64,000 nucleotides of DNA from Limibacterium fermenti (GCF_041902845.1 NZ_CP159486.1:868001-932000); one strand, 5' to 3'. Shown: positions 6,515 to 15,964, counted from the first letter of the stretch. Numbers and translations: made by a program. The notes: a model not told the origin generated them from the sequence alone.

Positions 6515-7498
6515 ATGAAAAACAATGATTGTCAATCGTCACTTATTAAGTGTCAAGCAGTGAGCAAAAGTTATGGAGATGTGCAAGCGCTGTGCGAGGT
6601 GTCTTTTCAGGTGGAAGAAGGGGAACTCTATGGCTTGATCGGGCCGGATGGAGCCGGTAAGACGACGTTATTCCGTATTCTGACCACGCTGATGCTGCCC
6701 GACAGCGGCTCAGCCGAGGTTGCCGGCTTAGATAGTATCTCTGACTATAGGGATATCCGTAACCGGATAGGTTATATGCCCGGCAAATTTTCGCTATATC
6801 AGGATTTGTCCGTGGAAGAAAACCTCAACTTTTTTGCGACGCTCTTCGGAACATCACTTCATGAGAATTACGATTTAATAAGGGATATCTACGTTCAAAT
6901 AGAGCCTTTCAAAACACGCCGTGCAGGGAATCTTTCGGGTGGTATGAAGCAAAAGCTGGCGTTGTGTTGCGCGTTGATCCATCGTCCTTCGGTGCTTTTT
7001 CTCGATGAACCGACGACGGGGGTGGATGCCGTATCGCGCCGTGAATTTTGGGGAATGCTCAAGAATCTGAAAAGAGAAGGCATCACCATCCTTGTTTCGA
7101 CGCCTTATATGGATGAGGCGACGCTGTGCGACCGGATCGCCCTTATCCAATCGGGGAAGATTCTTTCCATTGATACTCCGCGACGTATTATTGATAAGTA
7201 TGCCGGAACGCTGTATGCGGTAAAAGCGGAGAATGTGGGGCGTTGGGCGCGCGATATCCGTAAGAAGAAGGATATCAAAAGTTGTTTTGCTTTTGGCGAA
7301 AGCTTACATGTTTCCTTTACACAGTCTACGGGTACGGCTCCGGACCATTTACGCGATTGGCTGCTGGCGAAGGGCTACAACGATGTCGAGGTGAAACCGG
7401 TTGCGCCGAATATTGAGGATTGTTTTATTCAATTAATGGAGGATAGAGGTTGGAGGTTGGAGGTTGGAGACCGGAGACCGAAGACCGAAGACCGGTGA
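6515..7498 (+). CDS. ABC transporter ATP-binding protein, first of a YbhF-like pair
   Basis: An ATPase of the multidrug/drug-efflux ABC-2 group: Walker A GPDGAGKTT, Q-loop region YMPGKFSLYQD, signature LSGGMKQK, Walker B VLFLDEPTTGVD, and a serine-threonine pair where the H-loop histidine normally sits (ILVSTPYMDEA instead of TTHYMDEA). The replacement suggests a degenerate catalytic site, complementing the second ATPase. GGGAGGG upstream favours ATG 6515 over the in-frame ATG at 6500. The C-terminal tail after about ..IQLMEDRG is encoded by a GAGACCGG-type repeat (7443-7498) and is rich in Arg, Glu and Asp. In E. coli YbhF the two ATPases are one polypeptide; here they are split. Confidence 0.92.
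   Translation: MKNNDCQSSLIKCQAVSKSYGDVQALCEVSFQVEEGELYGLIGPDGAGKTTLFRILTTLMLPDSGSAEVAGLDSISDYRDIRNRIGYMPGKFSLYQDLSVEENLNFFATLFGTSLHENYDLIRDIYVQIEPFKTRRAGNLSGGMKQKLALCCALIHRPSVLFLDEPTTGVDAVSRREFWGMLKNLKREGITILVSTPYMDEATLCDRIALIQSGKILSIDTPRRIIDKYAGTLYAVKAENVGRWARDIRKKKDIKSCFAFGESLHVSFTQSTGTAPDHLRDWLLAKGYNDVEVKPVAPNIEDCFIQLMEDRGWRLEVGDRRPKTEDR
7443..7498 (+). repeat. GAGACCGG-type short-period repeat inside the 3' end of the ATPase gene
   Basis: Repeated GGTTGGA and GACCGAA/GACCGGA units form the last roughly 18 codons of the first ATPase gene and its stop. The same family recurs at 8256-8456, 15836-15944, 55066-55267 and 62380-62444. Confidence 0.75.
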
Positions 7499-7513
7499 CT
7501 AAAAAAGAGTATT

Positions 7514-8251
7514 ATGAAGGAGATTGTGATACAAGTAGATGAGCTGACCAAGGAATTCGGTCATTTTGTCGCTGTCGATAAGATAACGTTCGAAGTATAT
7601 AAATCCGAGATCTTCGGGTTTCTGGGGGCAAACGGTGCGGGCAAAACAACAGCCATGCGCATGTTGTGCGGGCTTTCCGTGCCCTCCTCGGGAAGCGCAA
7701 CGGTTGCGGGCTTCGACGTCTATCGTCAAACGGAGCAAATAAAGAAAAGCATCGGTTATATGAGTCAGAAGTTTTCTCTCTATGAGGATTTAACGGTCGC
7801 AGAAAACATCCATCTGTTCGGAGGAATCTATGGATTAACGAATCGTCAGATGAAAGAAGGACGGGATCGCCTCGTCGAACGTTTGGGATTACACAACGAA
7901 ATGAAAAAACGGGTAGGCGCGTTGCCGATGGGATGGAAACAGAAATTGGCTTTCTCGCTGGCCATCCTTCATCGCCCCCGTGTCGTCTTTTTGGATGAAC
8001 CGACGGGAGGAGTGGATCCGATTACTCGGAGGCAGTTTTGGGATTTGATATATGAGGCGACCGAAGAAGGAATTACCGTATTCGTTACCACGCATTATAT
8101 GGACGAAGCCGAATATTGCGACCGTATCTCGATGATGGTCGACGGCAAAATTGAAGCGTTGGACAGTCCGGCGAATTTGAAACGGCGGTTTTCCGCGTCA
8201 TCGATGGATGAGGTGCTTTTTCAATTGGCGCGGGGAGCGAAAAGAAATTGA
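7514..8251 (+). CDS. ABC transporter ATP-binding protein, second of a YbhF-like pair
   Basis: A 245-residue ATPase with Walker A GANGAGKTT, signature region ALPMGWKQK (an L-x-x-G-x-K-Q variant of LSGGQ, typical of the second half of YbhF-like proteins), Walker B VVFLDEPTGGVD and an intact H-loop TTHYMDEAE. It should dimerise with the preceding ATPase and drive the two permeases downstream. It starts 15 bases after the previous stop. A 230-base repeat-filled gap separates it from the permease genes, an unusual interruption for an operon. Confidence 0.93.
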   Translation: MKEIVIQVDELTKEFGHFVAVDKITFEVYKSEIFGFLGANGAGKTTAMRMLCGLSVPSSGSATVAGFDVYRQTEQIKKSIGYMSQKFSLYEDLTVAENIHLFGGIYGLTNRQMKEGRDRLVERLGLHNEMKKRVGALPMGWKQKLAFSLAILHRPRVVFLDEPTGGVDPITRRQFWDLIYEATEEGITVFVTTHYMDEAEYCDRISMMVDGKIEALDSPANLKRRFSASSMDEVLFQLARGAKRN

Positions 8252-8255
8252 TGGA

Positions 8256-8456
8256 CGATCGGGGACAGGGAGACAGGGAGACAGGGAGACAGGGAGACAG
8301 GGAGATAAGGAGACAGGGAGATAAGGAGACAGGGAGATAAGGAGACAAAGAGACAGAGGCAGACGTCTGATTGACTGTTGACTGGAGACCGATGACCGGA
8401 GACCGGAGACTGGAGACCGGAGACCGGAGACTGGAGACCGGAGACCGGAGACCGAT
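8256..8456 (+). repeat. Large GACAGGGA / GAGACCGGAGACTGGA repeat tract
   Basis: The gap between the second ATPase and first permease consists of tandem 8-base GACAGGGA units, then alternating GATAAGGA/GACAGGGA, then 7-base GACCGGA/GACTGGA units. No gene is visible. It lies inside an otherwise tight operon. Confidence 0.85.
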
Positions 8457-8481
8457 GATATATTGATAAAAGATTGATGGA

Positions 8482-9636
8482 ATGAGGAAGAAGTTAAAAA
8501 TAAAGGGTGCGATTGCGGCGAACAGAAACACGCAGTTCTTAGCGTTTGTCCGGAAGGAATTCCGGCACATGTTCCGTGACCGAAAAACGCTGTTGATATT
8601 GTTCGGATTGCCCGTTGTGCAGATTCTATTATTCGGCTTCGCGCTGACGAATGAGATTAAGGATTCACGAATCGTTATTTGCGATTATGCCAAAGACGAG
8701 GCGTCGCGGCGGATTATCGAGCGGTTTGCCGCGAACAATCATTTTGTCGTTGAAGAATCGCTGAAGAGTCATTTACAAATAGAAGACGCTTTTCAGGAAG
8801 GCCGGATAAAATTGGCGGTGATCTTTCCCGCAAATTTCCTGTCGGATTTGCATCATCTGCATCAGGCGCAGGTGCAACTGATCGCCGATGCTTCCGACCC
8901 CAACACCGCTAATATCCTGAAAGGGTATGCCACGAATATTTTAATGGATTACCAAAAGGAATTGTCGATGGACAGCCCGTTACCTTACCAAATCGGTAGC
9001 GAGATGCGCATGCTGTACAATCCCCAACTGAAAGGCGCGGTAAATTTTGTGCCCGGCGTGATGTCGTTGATCCTGATGCTTATCTGCGTAATGATGACCT
9101 CCGTGTCCATTGTCCGTGAAAAAGAATACGGAACCATGGAGGTACTATTGGTTTCGCCCGTCAACCCGTTGCTGTTGATTCTTTCCAAAGCGGTGCCCTA
9201 TCTGTTCCTTTCGTTAGTCAACCTGACGGTCATCGTCGTGTTGAGTGTTACGTTACTCGAGGTGCCGGTCAACGGCAGCCTGATTTTACTGTTTTTAGAA
9301 AGCACCCTGTTCATCATCACGGCGCTTTCCCTGGGATTGTTGATATCCAATCTGGTAAAAACGCAGCAGGCAGCCATCCTTTTTTCCCTCATAGGATTGA
9401 TGGTGCCGACCATTTTGTTTACCGGCTTCATGTTTCCCATCGAAAATATGCCGGTTGTCCTTCAATGGTTTGCCAATGTAATCCCGTCCCGATGGTATTA
9501 TGTAATTATTAAGTCCGTGATGATAAAAGGAGCCGGAATTCAAGCGGTTTGGAAAGAAACGGTCGTATTACTGTTGATGACCGGATTCCTTTTATTCATC
9601 AGTTTCAGAAATTTCAAGACGAGGCTGGAAGCCTGA
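8482..9636 (+). CDS. ABC-2 type transporter permease (YbhS/YbhR-like), first
   Basis: A 384-residue inner-membrane protein with ABC2_membrane architecture: one N-terminal membrane helix after FRHMFRDRKTLLILFGLP, a large periplasmic domain of about 150 residues, then five C-terminal helices starting near NFVPGVMSLILMLIC. The cytoplasmic coupling motif REKEYGTMEVLLVSPV lies between helices. It pairs with the next gene to form the membrane part of the exporter. Confidence 0.92.
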   Translation: MRKKLKIKGAIAANRNTQFLAFVRKEFRHMFRDRKTLLILFGLPVVQILLFGFALTNEIKDSRIVICDYAKDEASRRIIERFAANNHFVVEESLKSHLQIEDAFQEGRIKLAVIFPANFLSDLHHLHQAQVQLIADASDPNTANILKGYATNILMDYQKELSMDSPLPYQIGSEMRMLYNPQLKGAVNFVPGVMSLILMLICVMMTSVSIVREKEYGTMEVLLVSPVNPLLLILSKAVPYLFLSLVNLTVIVVLSVTLLEVPVNGSLILLFLESTLFIITALSLGLLISNLVKTQQAAILFSLIGLMVPTILFTGFMFPIENMPVVLQWFANVIPSRWYYVIIKSVMIKGAGIQAVWKETVVLLLMTGFLLFISFRNFKTRLEA

Positions 9637-9673
9637 CGAGCGATAAGAATTTTTACTTTCATGAATTAAGCAA

Positions 9674-10798
9674 ATGAGGACTTTATTATTTTTGTTGCAA
9701 AAAGAATTCAAACAAATATTCCGTAATAAGGTGTTATTGGGAATGATATTTGGTATGCCTGTTATTCAATTATTGATTTTGCCTTGGGCGGCGGATTATG
9801 AAATAAAGAATATCGCAATCGCCATTGTGGATCACGATCATTCCGATTATTCGCAAAGACTTATTTCGAAAATAACAGCATCGGAATATTTCCACTTGAA
9901 TGTATATGCCGGCTCTTTCCAGGAAGCAATCCGCTATATAGAAAGAGATCGGGCTGATTTGGTCTTGGAAATTCCTCCTGATTTTGAACGCGGGTTGATA
10001 ACCGAAAGCCCGCAAAAAGTTTTTGTCGCCGTCAATGCGATCAACGGAGTAAAAGCGAATTTGGGAGGAGCTTATCTTAACCGGATCCTTCGTGATTTTA
10101 ATGACGATGTTCGTTTACAATGGGGACAGCCGGAGCGTTTTCAGCCGGCGCCGGCTATTCAGGTCACTTCTTCCGATTGGTTTAATCCGGCCATGAACTA
10201 CCGCCATTATATGGTTCCGGGCATATTAGCGTTTCTTACTACATTAATATCCGCCTATTTATGCGCATTAAATGCTATTAGGGAAAAAGAAACCGGGACG
10301 ATGGAACAACTCAATGTTACCCCCGTCGGAAAATATCATTTTATTTTGGGAAAACTAATTCCTTTTTGGATTGTGGGGATCATCATATTCAGTTTCGGAT
10401 TATTTATTATAGCCCGTTTCGTGTATGGTATCGTTCCTATAGGAAACGTGTGGGCGCTCTTTACGTATTTAGCGGTTTATTTGGTGGCAATGCTTGGTTT
10501 CGGGTTGTTGATTTCCACCTATTGCGATACACAACAGCAAGTGATGTTCGTGATGTTCTTTTTTATGATGATTTTTATATTGATGAGCGGGCTGTTTACT
10601 CCGGTCGAAAGTATGCCTGTCTGGGCATACGCGATAGCCAAATGCAGTCCCGTTACTTACCTGATGGACGTAATCCGGATGATCATACTCAAAGGAAGCG
10701 GTTTTGCCGATATTCGGAATCACTTTATGATGATGATCGGATTTTCCGTACTTTTTAATGTATGGGCAGTCGTCAATTATAAAAAAACAACCGGATGA
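9674..10798 (+). CDS. ABC-2 type transporter permease (YbhS/YbhR-like), second
   Basis: A 374-residue paralogue of the preceding permease with the same topology: N-terminal KEFKQIFRNKVLLGMIFGMP helix, periplasmic domain, a conserved NYRHYMVPGILAFLTTLI re-entry, coupling motif REKETGTMEQLNVTPV and further C-terminal helices. It ends the efflux operon and converges on the MgtC-like gene. Confidence 0.92.
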   Translation: MRTLLFLLQKEFKQIFRNKVLLGMIFGMPVIQLLILPWAADYEIKNIAIAIVDHDHSDYSQRLISKITASEYFHLNVYAGSFQEAIRYIERDRADLVLEIPPDFERGLITESPQKVFVAVNAINGVKANLGGAYLNRILRDFNDDVRLQWGQPERFQPAPAIQVTSSDWFNPAMNYRHYMVPGILAFLTTLISAYLCALNAIREKETGTMEQLNVTPVGKYHFILGKLIPFWIVGIIIFSFGLFIIARFVYGIVPIGNVWALFTYLAVYLVAMLGFGLLISTYCDTQQQVMFVMFFFMMIFILMSGLFTPVESMPVWAYAIAKCSPVTYLMDVIRMIILKGSGFADIRNHFMMMIGFSVLFNVWAVVNYKKTTG

Positions 10799-10820
10799 TC
10801 GGCGGCAAATAATGCGACAA

Positions 10821-11282
10821 TCAATTTTTATCGTCTTCTTCCGAAGAGGGCGGATTGTTTTTTCTTTTGGTGTCGCCGATAAACCATTTGTCGGCCTTTT
10901 TTAAGGCGGTGTTGATCAGGACGATTAACAGGGTGCAAATAAGTGTTTCCTTAAACATGCCCAATCCTGACAAACAACCCAAGGCGGCGCTACACCATAT
11001 TGTCGCCGCTGTGGTTAATCCCTGCACATTGGCGCCGCGATGCAAGATGACGCCGGCTCCCAGAAAGCCGATACCCGTGATGATCTGCCCGATGATACGC
11101 GCCGGGTCGCCCGCGCCTCCACTAATCTGCGTGCCGATCAATACATAGATGCACGCCCCCACGGCAACCAGCGTGTTGGTACGCAGGCCGGCGCTTTTAT
11201 TATTTATTTGCCGTTCGATTCCCACAACTCCGCCCGCGGCCGTTGCGGCCAGCAGGCACCAAACAAAATCTTGAATTTCCAT
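10821..11282 (-). CDS. MgtC/SapB family membrane protein
   Basis: A 153-residue protein with four predicted membrane segments and MgtC signatures: GGVVGIERQINNKSAGLRTNTLVAVGA and IGQIITGIGFLGAGVILHRG followed by VQGLTTAATIWCSAALG. MgtC-like proteins are linked to magnesium limitation and ATP-synthase or polymer control in other bacteria. The short form here lacks the C-terminal ACT-like domain. It lies 10 bases after the CapA-like gene, so the two are probably co-transcribed. Confidence 0.9.
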   Translation of the reverse strand: MEIQDFVWCLLAATAAGGVVGIERQINNKSAGLRTNTLVAVGACIYVLIGTQISGGAGDPARIIGQIITGIGFLGAGVILHRGANVQGLTTAATIWCSAALGCLSGLGMFKETLICTLLIVLINTALKKADKWFIGDTKRKNNPPSSEEDDKN

Positions 11283-11292
11283 AGGCCATTAT

Positions 11293-12360
11293 TTATTTTT
11301 CGGGACGAATAATCCGTTCGGCATGGGTTACAAAGGTATTCATTTTTTGTTTTTCCTCTTGAGTCATTTCGGGCGTTAAGTCTTCCTGATTTTTCCACGA
11401 AGGCAGCAGGACATACCGGTATTTGCCGTTTTGAAAAAACTTCCGCACCCACACCAGGGAATAGTCGCACGACTCGATACGCACCGGCGAATCGTCATCC
11501 TCTTTGCTTATCACCACTTCCGCCAGCATACCGCCGTCGGTGTGTACTTTTTGTTGATTCGAAATGAAGTTGCCCATCGAATAATAGACCACGTGCTTGA
11601 TCGACTCCCCTTCGCGCTCGAGAACCATCGGTTGCACCACATGCGGATGATGCCCGATAACAATGCGTACGCCATGGAGGAAAAGGAACTCAGCCAATTG
11701 CTTCTGTTGCACGGATGGCAGAGTCTTATATTCTTCACCCCAATGCATATTGGCTATGATGATGTCGGGACGGTATAAGTCCGTGAGGGCTAAATCTTTT
11801 TTTATCTGCATGGTGTCGATGAGATTGATGACGTTCGGCCGCCGCACCGACAAACCGTTTGTTCCGTATACATAATTCAAGAAAGCTATCCGGATGCCGT
11901 TCTTGATAATCATCAGCGGATAATAGCGCTCCCGGGCTTCCGGCGATTTGAAGGTGCCGGTATGTTTTACGCCCAGCGAGTCTAGCACATCGATTGTTCG
12001 TTCCAATCCTTTTTGACCTTTGTCCAAGGCATGGTTATTTGCCAGAAAGAACACATCGAAGCCGGTGTTTTTGAGTGCCTCGGCAAACGCATCGGGCGCA
12101 CTGAATGCCGGATACCCGGTATAAGGCTTGCCGGACAGCACCGTTTCCAGATTGACGCATGCAATATCGGCGCTGTCGATCTTTTCTTTTATCCGATAGA
12201 AGCAAGAGTCGTATTCGTATCCGGCGCCATTGTAAGCGGCTTTTATCTGCGGAAGATGCTGCATGGCATCGCCGGCGAAAAGCAGGGTCACTTGCTGCTT
12301 TTGCGCTTGTGCACCTGCAAGGAAAGAAAGAAGAAGGAAAACACACAGAAAGCGGTTCAT
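11293..12360 (-). CDS. CapA-family (PGA_cap) metallophosphatase-like secreted protein
   Basis: A 355-residue protein with a signal peptide (MNRFLCVFLLLSFLAGAQAQ). It has the calcineurin-like fold signatures of the PGA_cap family: LLFAGDAMQHLP, ADIACVNLETVLSG, FLANNHALDKG, IANMHWGEEY and VIGHHPHVVQP. CapA homologues take part in poly-gamma-glutamate synthesis or export, but no other capsule gene is nearby, so the role here is open. It lies between the S41 protease and MgtC genes on the same strand. Confidence 0.88.
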   Translation of the reverse strand: MNRFLCVFLLLSFLAGAQAQKQQVTLLFAGDAMQHLPQIKAAYNGAGYEYDSCFYRIKEKIDSADIACVNLETVLSGKPYTGYPAFSAPDAFAEALKNTGFDVFFLANNHALDKGQKGLERTIDVLDSLGVKHTGTFKSPEARERYYPLMIIKNGIRIAFLNYVYGTNGLSVRRPNVINLIDTMQIKKDLALTDLYRPDIIIANMHWGEEYKTLPSVQQKQLAEFLFLHGVRIVIGHHPHVVQPMVLEREGESIKHVVYYSMGNFISNQQKVHTDGGMLAEVVISKEDDDSPVRIESCDYSLVWVRKFFQNGKYRYVLLPSWKNQEDLTPEMTQEEKQKMNTFVTHAERIIRPEK

Positions 12361-12369
12361 AAGGTCGCG

Positions 12370-14070
12370 TTAAACGGACGGTTGTTTGTCTTTTTTAGCC
12401 AACGCTTTGGTCGGGGACGGTTTAAGCGTGCTTTCGTATAAACTCTTATCGGTAAGCACTTCAACCGCCTTTTTCAGAGCCTCGTCTTGCTGAAGTTCAT
12501 TAATCAGAACGCCTTTCTTGTAATAGTATCGTTGGACGATTTCCGTTTCGATAAAACGTTTTATTTCATCATGGAAACGCGTTAAATCGCGATCGAGATC
12601 CGGCTTTAATTTTGCTTCGAGCGCATGGAATTCAGCCGATGCCGGCTCGAAATATCCTTCGAACTCCATCACGTCCTTAAGCTGCTGCAACGAACGCGCG
12701 CTCATCTGATCATATTTAAAGTCTTTTGTTTTGACAAACTCTTTAAACGCGTCGTAATCGCTTTCGGGCAAGCTGAACGTTTCGGGCGAAGCGATGGTGG
12801 GATGGCTTTGCACCCACTGCGTTACGTAATCGAAAACGATATTGCCCGTAATCAGATAATACGAAATCGTGCCCGAAGACTTCTGGGGAATGGTTAGGTC
12901 GGGGGTAATTCCCCCACCGTCACGTACCTCACGCCCGCTTTCCGTGTAGAACACATTGGTCAGGCTGTCGGGTACGCGCGCAACCGAGCCGTCGGGGTTG
13001 CGGTGCGAATAATCGAGCGCTTGGATGCAACGGCCGCTCGGAATATAGTATTTAGAGGTCGTTAATTTGATATTTCCTCCATAAGGCAACTCGCGGGATG
13101 TTTGCACCAGTCCCTTTCCGAAAGAGCGGTTTCCGACAATCACAGCCCGATCCAAGTCCTGCAAGGAACCTGCCACGATTTCGGCTGCCGACGCCGAACC
13201 GGTATCGATGAGCACCACCATGGGAATCAGTTCGTCGAGAGGTTGGTTTTGCGTCCGGTAAGAACGATCCCATTGTTTCACTTTTCCTTTCGTGGAAACG
13301 ATTTCTTTTCCCTTCGGAACGAAAAAGTTCACCACATTCACCGCCTCTTCCAAAATACCGCCCCCGTTACCGCGAAGATCGATAATAAGCGATTGTGCCC
13401 CTTTGTTTTTCAAATCGAGCACGGTCTTCTTCACATTGTCCGAACTGTTTTGGGTAAAGCTTCCATAATGCAGGTACCCGATATTGTTATCCATTACGGT
13501 TGCGTAGGTTATGGGATCCATCTCTATTTTTTCGCGAAGGATCTTAAACGTGCGTTCTTTCTTCTCCCCCGGACGTTGAATCTTCAGGTTGAGCGTGGTT
13601 CCGGGCGTCCCTTTCAATTTATCGCTGACGTCCTTCACCGAAGCCTTGCTCATATCTTCGCCATCAATTTCGAGAATGATGTCTCCTGCTTTCAGTCCCG
13701 CCTTGGCAGCCGGAAGCCCTTCATAAGGCTCATTAATAACGACGCGGTTGTTGTTATAAGAAATAATGGCGCCGATGCCGGCATACTCACCCGTAGTCAG
13801 GAACCGTAAATCGCCCATATTTTCCTCCGAATAATATTCGGTGTAAGGGTCCAGCCGGGAAAGCATATTGACGATGGTCCCTTGCATAAGGCTGTCCACC
13901 TTCAGGCTGTCTACATAAAACATATCCAATTCCCGGATGACGGAATTGAAAATATCGATATTCTTATTGATATCGAAATAACGTTTGTTTTTATGGGTCG
14001 CAGGTGCCTGAGCAACAACCGCCGATCCCGTACCAATGACTAACAGGATAAGGAAAAGAAACTTCTTCAT
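12370..14070 (-). CDS. S41-family C-terminal processing protease
   Basis: A 566-residue secreted protease starting at MKKFLFLILLVIG (ATG at 14070; an upstream in-frame ATG at 14133 lies outside the signal peptide and is unlikely). It has a PDZ domain (about residues 75-165, GEYAGIGAIISYNN to KAGDIILEIDGED) and the S41 core with SLIIDLRGNGGG, the nucleophile serine in VLIDTGSASAAEIVAGSLQD and the catalytic lysine in GNRSFGKGLVQ. It probably cleaves C-terminal tails of periplasmic proteins. Confidence 0.93.
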   Translation of the reverse strand: MKKFLFLILLVIGTGSAVVAQAPATHKNKRYFDINKNIDIFNSVIRELDMFYVDSLKVDSLMQGTIVNMLSRLDPYTEYYSEENMGDLRFLTTGEYAGIGAIISYNNNRVVINEPYEGLPAAKAGLKAGDIILEIDGEDMSKASVKDVSDKLKGTPGTTLNLKIQRPGEKKERTFKILREKIEMDPITYATVMDNNIGYLHYGSFTQNSSDNVKKTVLDLKNKGAQSLIIDLRGNGGGILEEAVNVVNFFVPKGKEIVSTKGKVKQWDRSYRTQNQPLDELIPMVVLIDTGSASAAEIVAGSLQDLDRAVIVGNRSFGKGLVQTSRELPYGGNIKLTTSKYYIPSGRCIQALDYSHRNPDGSVARVPDSLTNVFYTESGREVRDGGGITPDLTIPQKSSGTISYYLITGNIVFDYVTQWVQSHPTIASPETFSLPESDYDAFKEFVKTKDFKYDQMSARSLQQLKDVMEFEGYFEPASAEFHALEAKLKPDLDRDLTRFHDEIKRFIETEIVQRYYYKKGVLINELQQDEALKKAVEVLTDKSLYESTLKPSPTKALAKKDKQPSV

Positions 14071-14248
14071 ATTTTGGACTTGAATTGAATATTTTACGAG
14101 TAAGCGTATAGTACGCAATGAAACAAGGGACAAAGGAACGAATTTTTTATCAAAATCTATGTTTGTTTTCGTTATATGTTTTTAAATAGCCTTATAGAGT
14201 AGCAATAATCATTATCTTTGCCATCATTTTAGGAAATCAAAAAGGACA

Positions 14249-14656
14249 ATGAAATTGTACTGCCGTCATATTCTTCTTCCGTTGTTTGTAGGCTTGATTA
14301 TTTTTGTAGGCACCTGCCTGTTAGGTTCGGACGACATCCCCGACATGCCGAACGATATCCCTTGGGATAAACTGGCTCATTTCGGAATGTTTTTTCTGCT
14401 TTCGGCCGTATGTTTATGGGATTATTTCAGGTTATATAATGGAAAGCCGTCGAAAAGGAAATGGATTTTCTGGGGATTTCTCATCCCCGTGTTATATGGC
14501 GGAGCGATTGAATTGTTGCAGCACTATGTCTTCACTCAACGAAGCGGCGAGTGGGGCGATTTTGCCGCCGATGTGATCGGGTCGATGACCGCTACCGTTC
14601 TTGCTATTATTTTGATACGCAAGAAGGAATATCCAAAAAAAAATATATCTTTGTAA
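14249..14656 (+). CDS. VanZ-like membrane protein
   Basis: A 135-residue protein with about four membrane helices and the VanZ motifs DKLAHFGMFFLLS and GGAIELLQHYVFTQRSGEWGDFAADVIGS. A TATCTTTG -7 element at 14213-14220 provides a start about 25 bases before the ATG. Function of the family is poorly defined (cell envelope; teicoplanin resistance in VanZ itself). The downstream gene has its own -7 element within this gene's last codons. Confidence 0.85.
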   Translation: MKLYCRHILLPLFVGLIIFVGTCLLGSDDIPDMPNDIPWDKLAHFGMFFLLSAVCLWDYFRLYNGKPSKRKWIFWGFLIPVLYGGAIELLQHYVFTQRSGEWGDFAADVIGSMTATVLAIILIRKKEYPKKNISL

Positions 14657-14689
14657 CTCCATTAACGGATATAAATACGGATATAAATT

Positions 14690-15157
14690 ATGAAATACGA
14701 AGACTTGAAGATTCTTGACGAGCTAAGAGAAAAAGGAAGTATCACGGAGGAGGAATACCAACGTGAAAAAGCCCGACTCCTCAACGATACTCCCAATCCC
14801 AACAGTTTCGGAGCCGGTAAACCGCTGTTCGGATTGCAGGAGAATACCTATTTAATGTTGATGCACCTTACACAATTAATGGGTATTTTCGTGCCTCTCT
14901 TAGGTTTTATTATCCCGGTCATTATGTGGTTTACCAACAAAGAAACCAACCCGCAGGTAGACCTTCACGGCAAGAATGTCCTCAACTTTACCATCAGTTT
15001 TCTCATTTACACCGCGATACTGAGCATAACAATCGTCGGGATTCCTCTTCTTATATTAGTAGGAATTCTGTACCTGATCTTTGTTATTATGGCGGCATTG
15101 CGTGCCAATAACGGCATCTATTGGAAGTATCCTTTATCGATAGAATTCATTAAATAA
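14690..15157 (+). CDS. SHOCT-like and DUF4870 domain membrane protein
   Basis: A 155-residue protein. The first 30 residues (LKILDELREKGSITEEEYQREKARLL) form a SHOCT-like short helical hairpin. The rest is a DUF4870 domain with three membrane helices (HLTQLMGIFVPLLGFIIPVI, NVLNFTISFLIYTAILSITI and a third). A TATCTTTG element at 14646-14653 suggests its own promoter. The next gene starts directly after its stop codon, so it is co-transcribed with ftsE. Confidence 0.85.
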   Translation: MKYEDLKILDELREKGSITEEEYQREKARLLNDTPNPNSFGAGKPLFGLQENTYLMLMHLTQLMGIFVPLLGFIIPVIMWFTNKETNPQVDLHGKNVLNFTISFLIYTAILSITIVGIPLLILVGILYLIFVIMAALRANNGIYWKYPLSIEFIK

Positions 15158-15835
15158 ATGGGTGACGAAACTTTAGTAAATTATTCCGACGTACAGCTTA
15201 ACCGCGACGAGAACACCATCCTGCAGAATATCAGCCTCACGGTAAAACGGGGGGACTATATGTATATCATCGGGAAAGTGGGTTCGGGTAAGAGCACGTT
15301 GCTGAAAAGCATCTACGGCGAAATACCTATTGCTTACGGCGATGCCCGGGTGTTCGAGTATCAACTCTCGAAAATCAAACGCAAAAACATCCCTTATTTA
15401 AGAAGAAAGATCGGGATTGTTTTCCAGGATTTCCAATTGCTGATCGACCGCTCGGTCGAGAAGAACCTGGAGTTTGTATTGCGGGCTACCGGATGGCGCA
15501 ACAAGCGGATGATTAAAGATCGTATTTATGAAGTATTGGTGCAGGTAGGTATGCAACAGAAAGCGTATAAAATGCCGCACGAACTGTCGGGTGGGGAGCA
15601 GCAGCGCGTAGTGATTGCGCGGGCATTGCTCAATTCGCCTCCCTTGATATTGGCCGACGAACCGACGGGCAATCTCGATCCGGATACGGGCAGCCAGATT
15701 GTCGATCTCCTGCAGGAGATTTCGGAAAAAGGAACCGCCGTATTGATGTCGACCCATAATTATTCCATCGTACACACGTTCCCCGGAAAGATTATGAAAT
15801 GTGAGAACATGCGCCTGATCGATATGCAACAGTAG
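15158..15835 (+). CDS. ftsE: FtsE-like ABC ATPase of cell division
   Basis: A 225-residue ATPase with Walker A GKVGSGKST, Q-loop FQDFQLL, signature LSGGEQQR, Walker B LILADEPTGNLD and H-loop STHNYSIV. The pattern IGIVFQDFQLL and the length match FtsE, which with FtsX activates peptidoglycan hydrolases at the divisome. No ftsX is adjacent in this window, common in Bacteroidetes. The ATG immediately follows the stop of the upstream gene. Confidence 0.85.
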   Translation: MGDETLVNYSDVQLNRDENTILQNISLTVKRGDYMYIIGKVGSGKSTLLKSIYGEIPIAYGDARVFEYQLSKIKRKNIPYLRRKIGIVFQDFQLLIDRSVEKNLEFVLRATGWRNKRMIKDRIYEVLVQVGMQQKAYKMPHELSGGEQQRVVIARALLNSPPLILADEPTGNLDPDTGSQIVDLLQEISEKGTAVLMSTHNYSIVHTFPGKIMKCENMRLIDMQQ

Positions 15836-15944
15836 TTAGAGATTGGAGACTGGAGACTGGAGACCGGGAGACAAGGAGACCGGGAGACAAGGAGACAAGG
15901 TGACTGGAGACTGATGACCGGAGACTGATGACCGGAGACAGGAG
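15836..15944 (+). repeat. GAGACTGGAGACCGG-type repeat between ftsE and metG
   Basis: Tandem GAGACTG, GAGACCG and GAGACAAG units fill the gap from the ftsE stop codon to just before the metG promoter. Same family as at 8256-8456. Confidence 0.8.
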
Positions 15945-15964
15945 GAAGTTCCGAAGAATTTTTG

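Noticed and set aside
8256..8456. CRISPR array
   Set aside because: Units are 7-8 bases in continuous tandem without unique spacers, and no cas gene is in the window.
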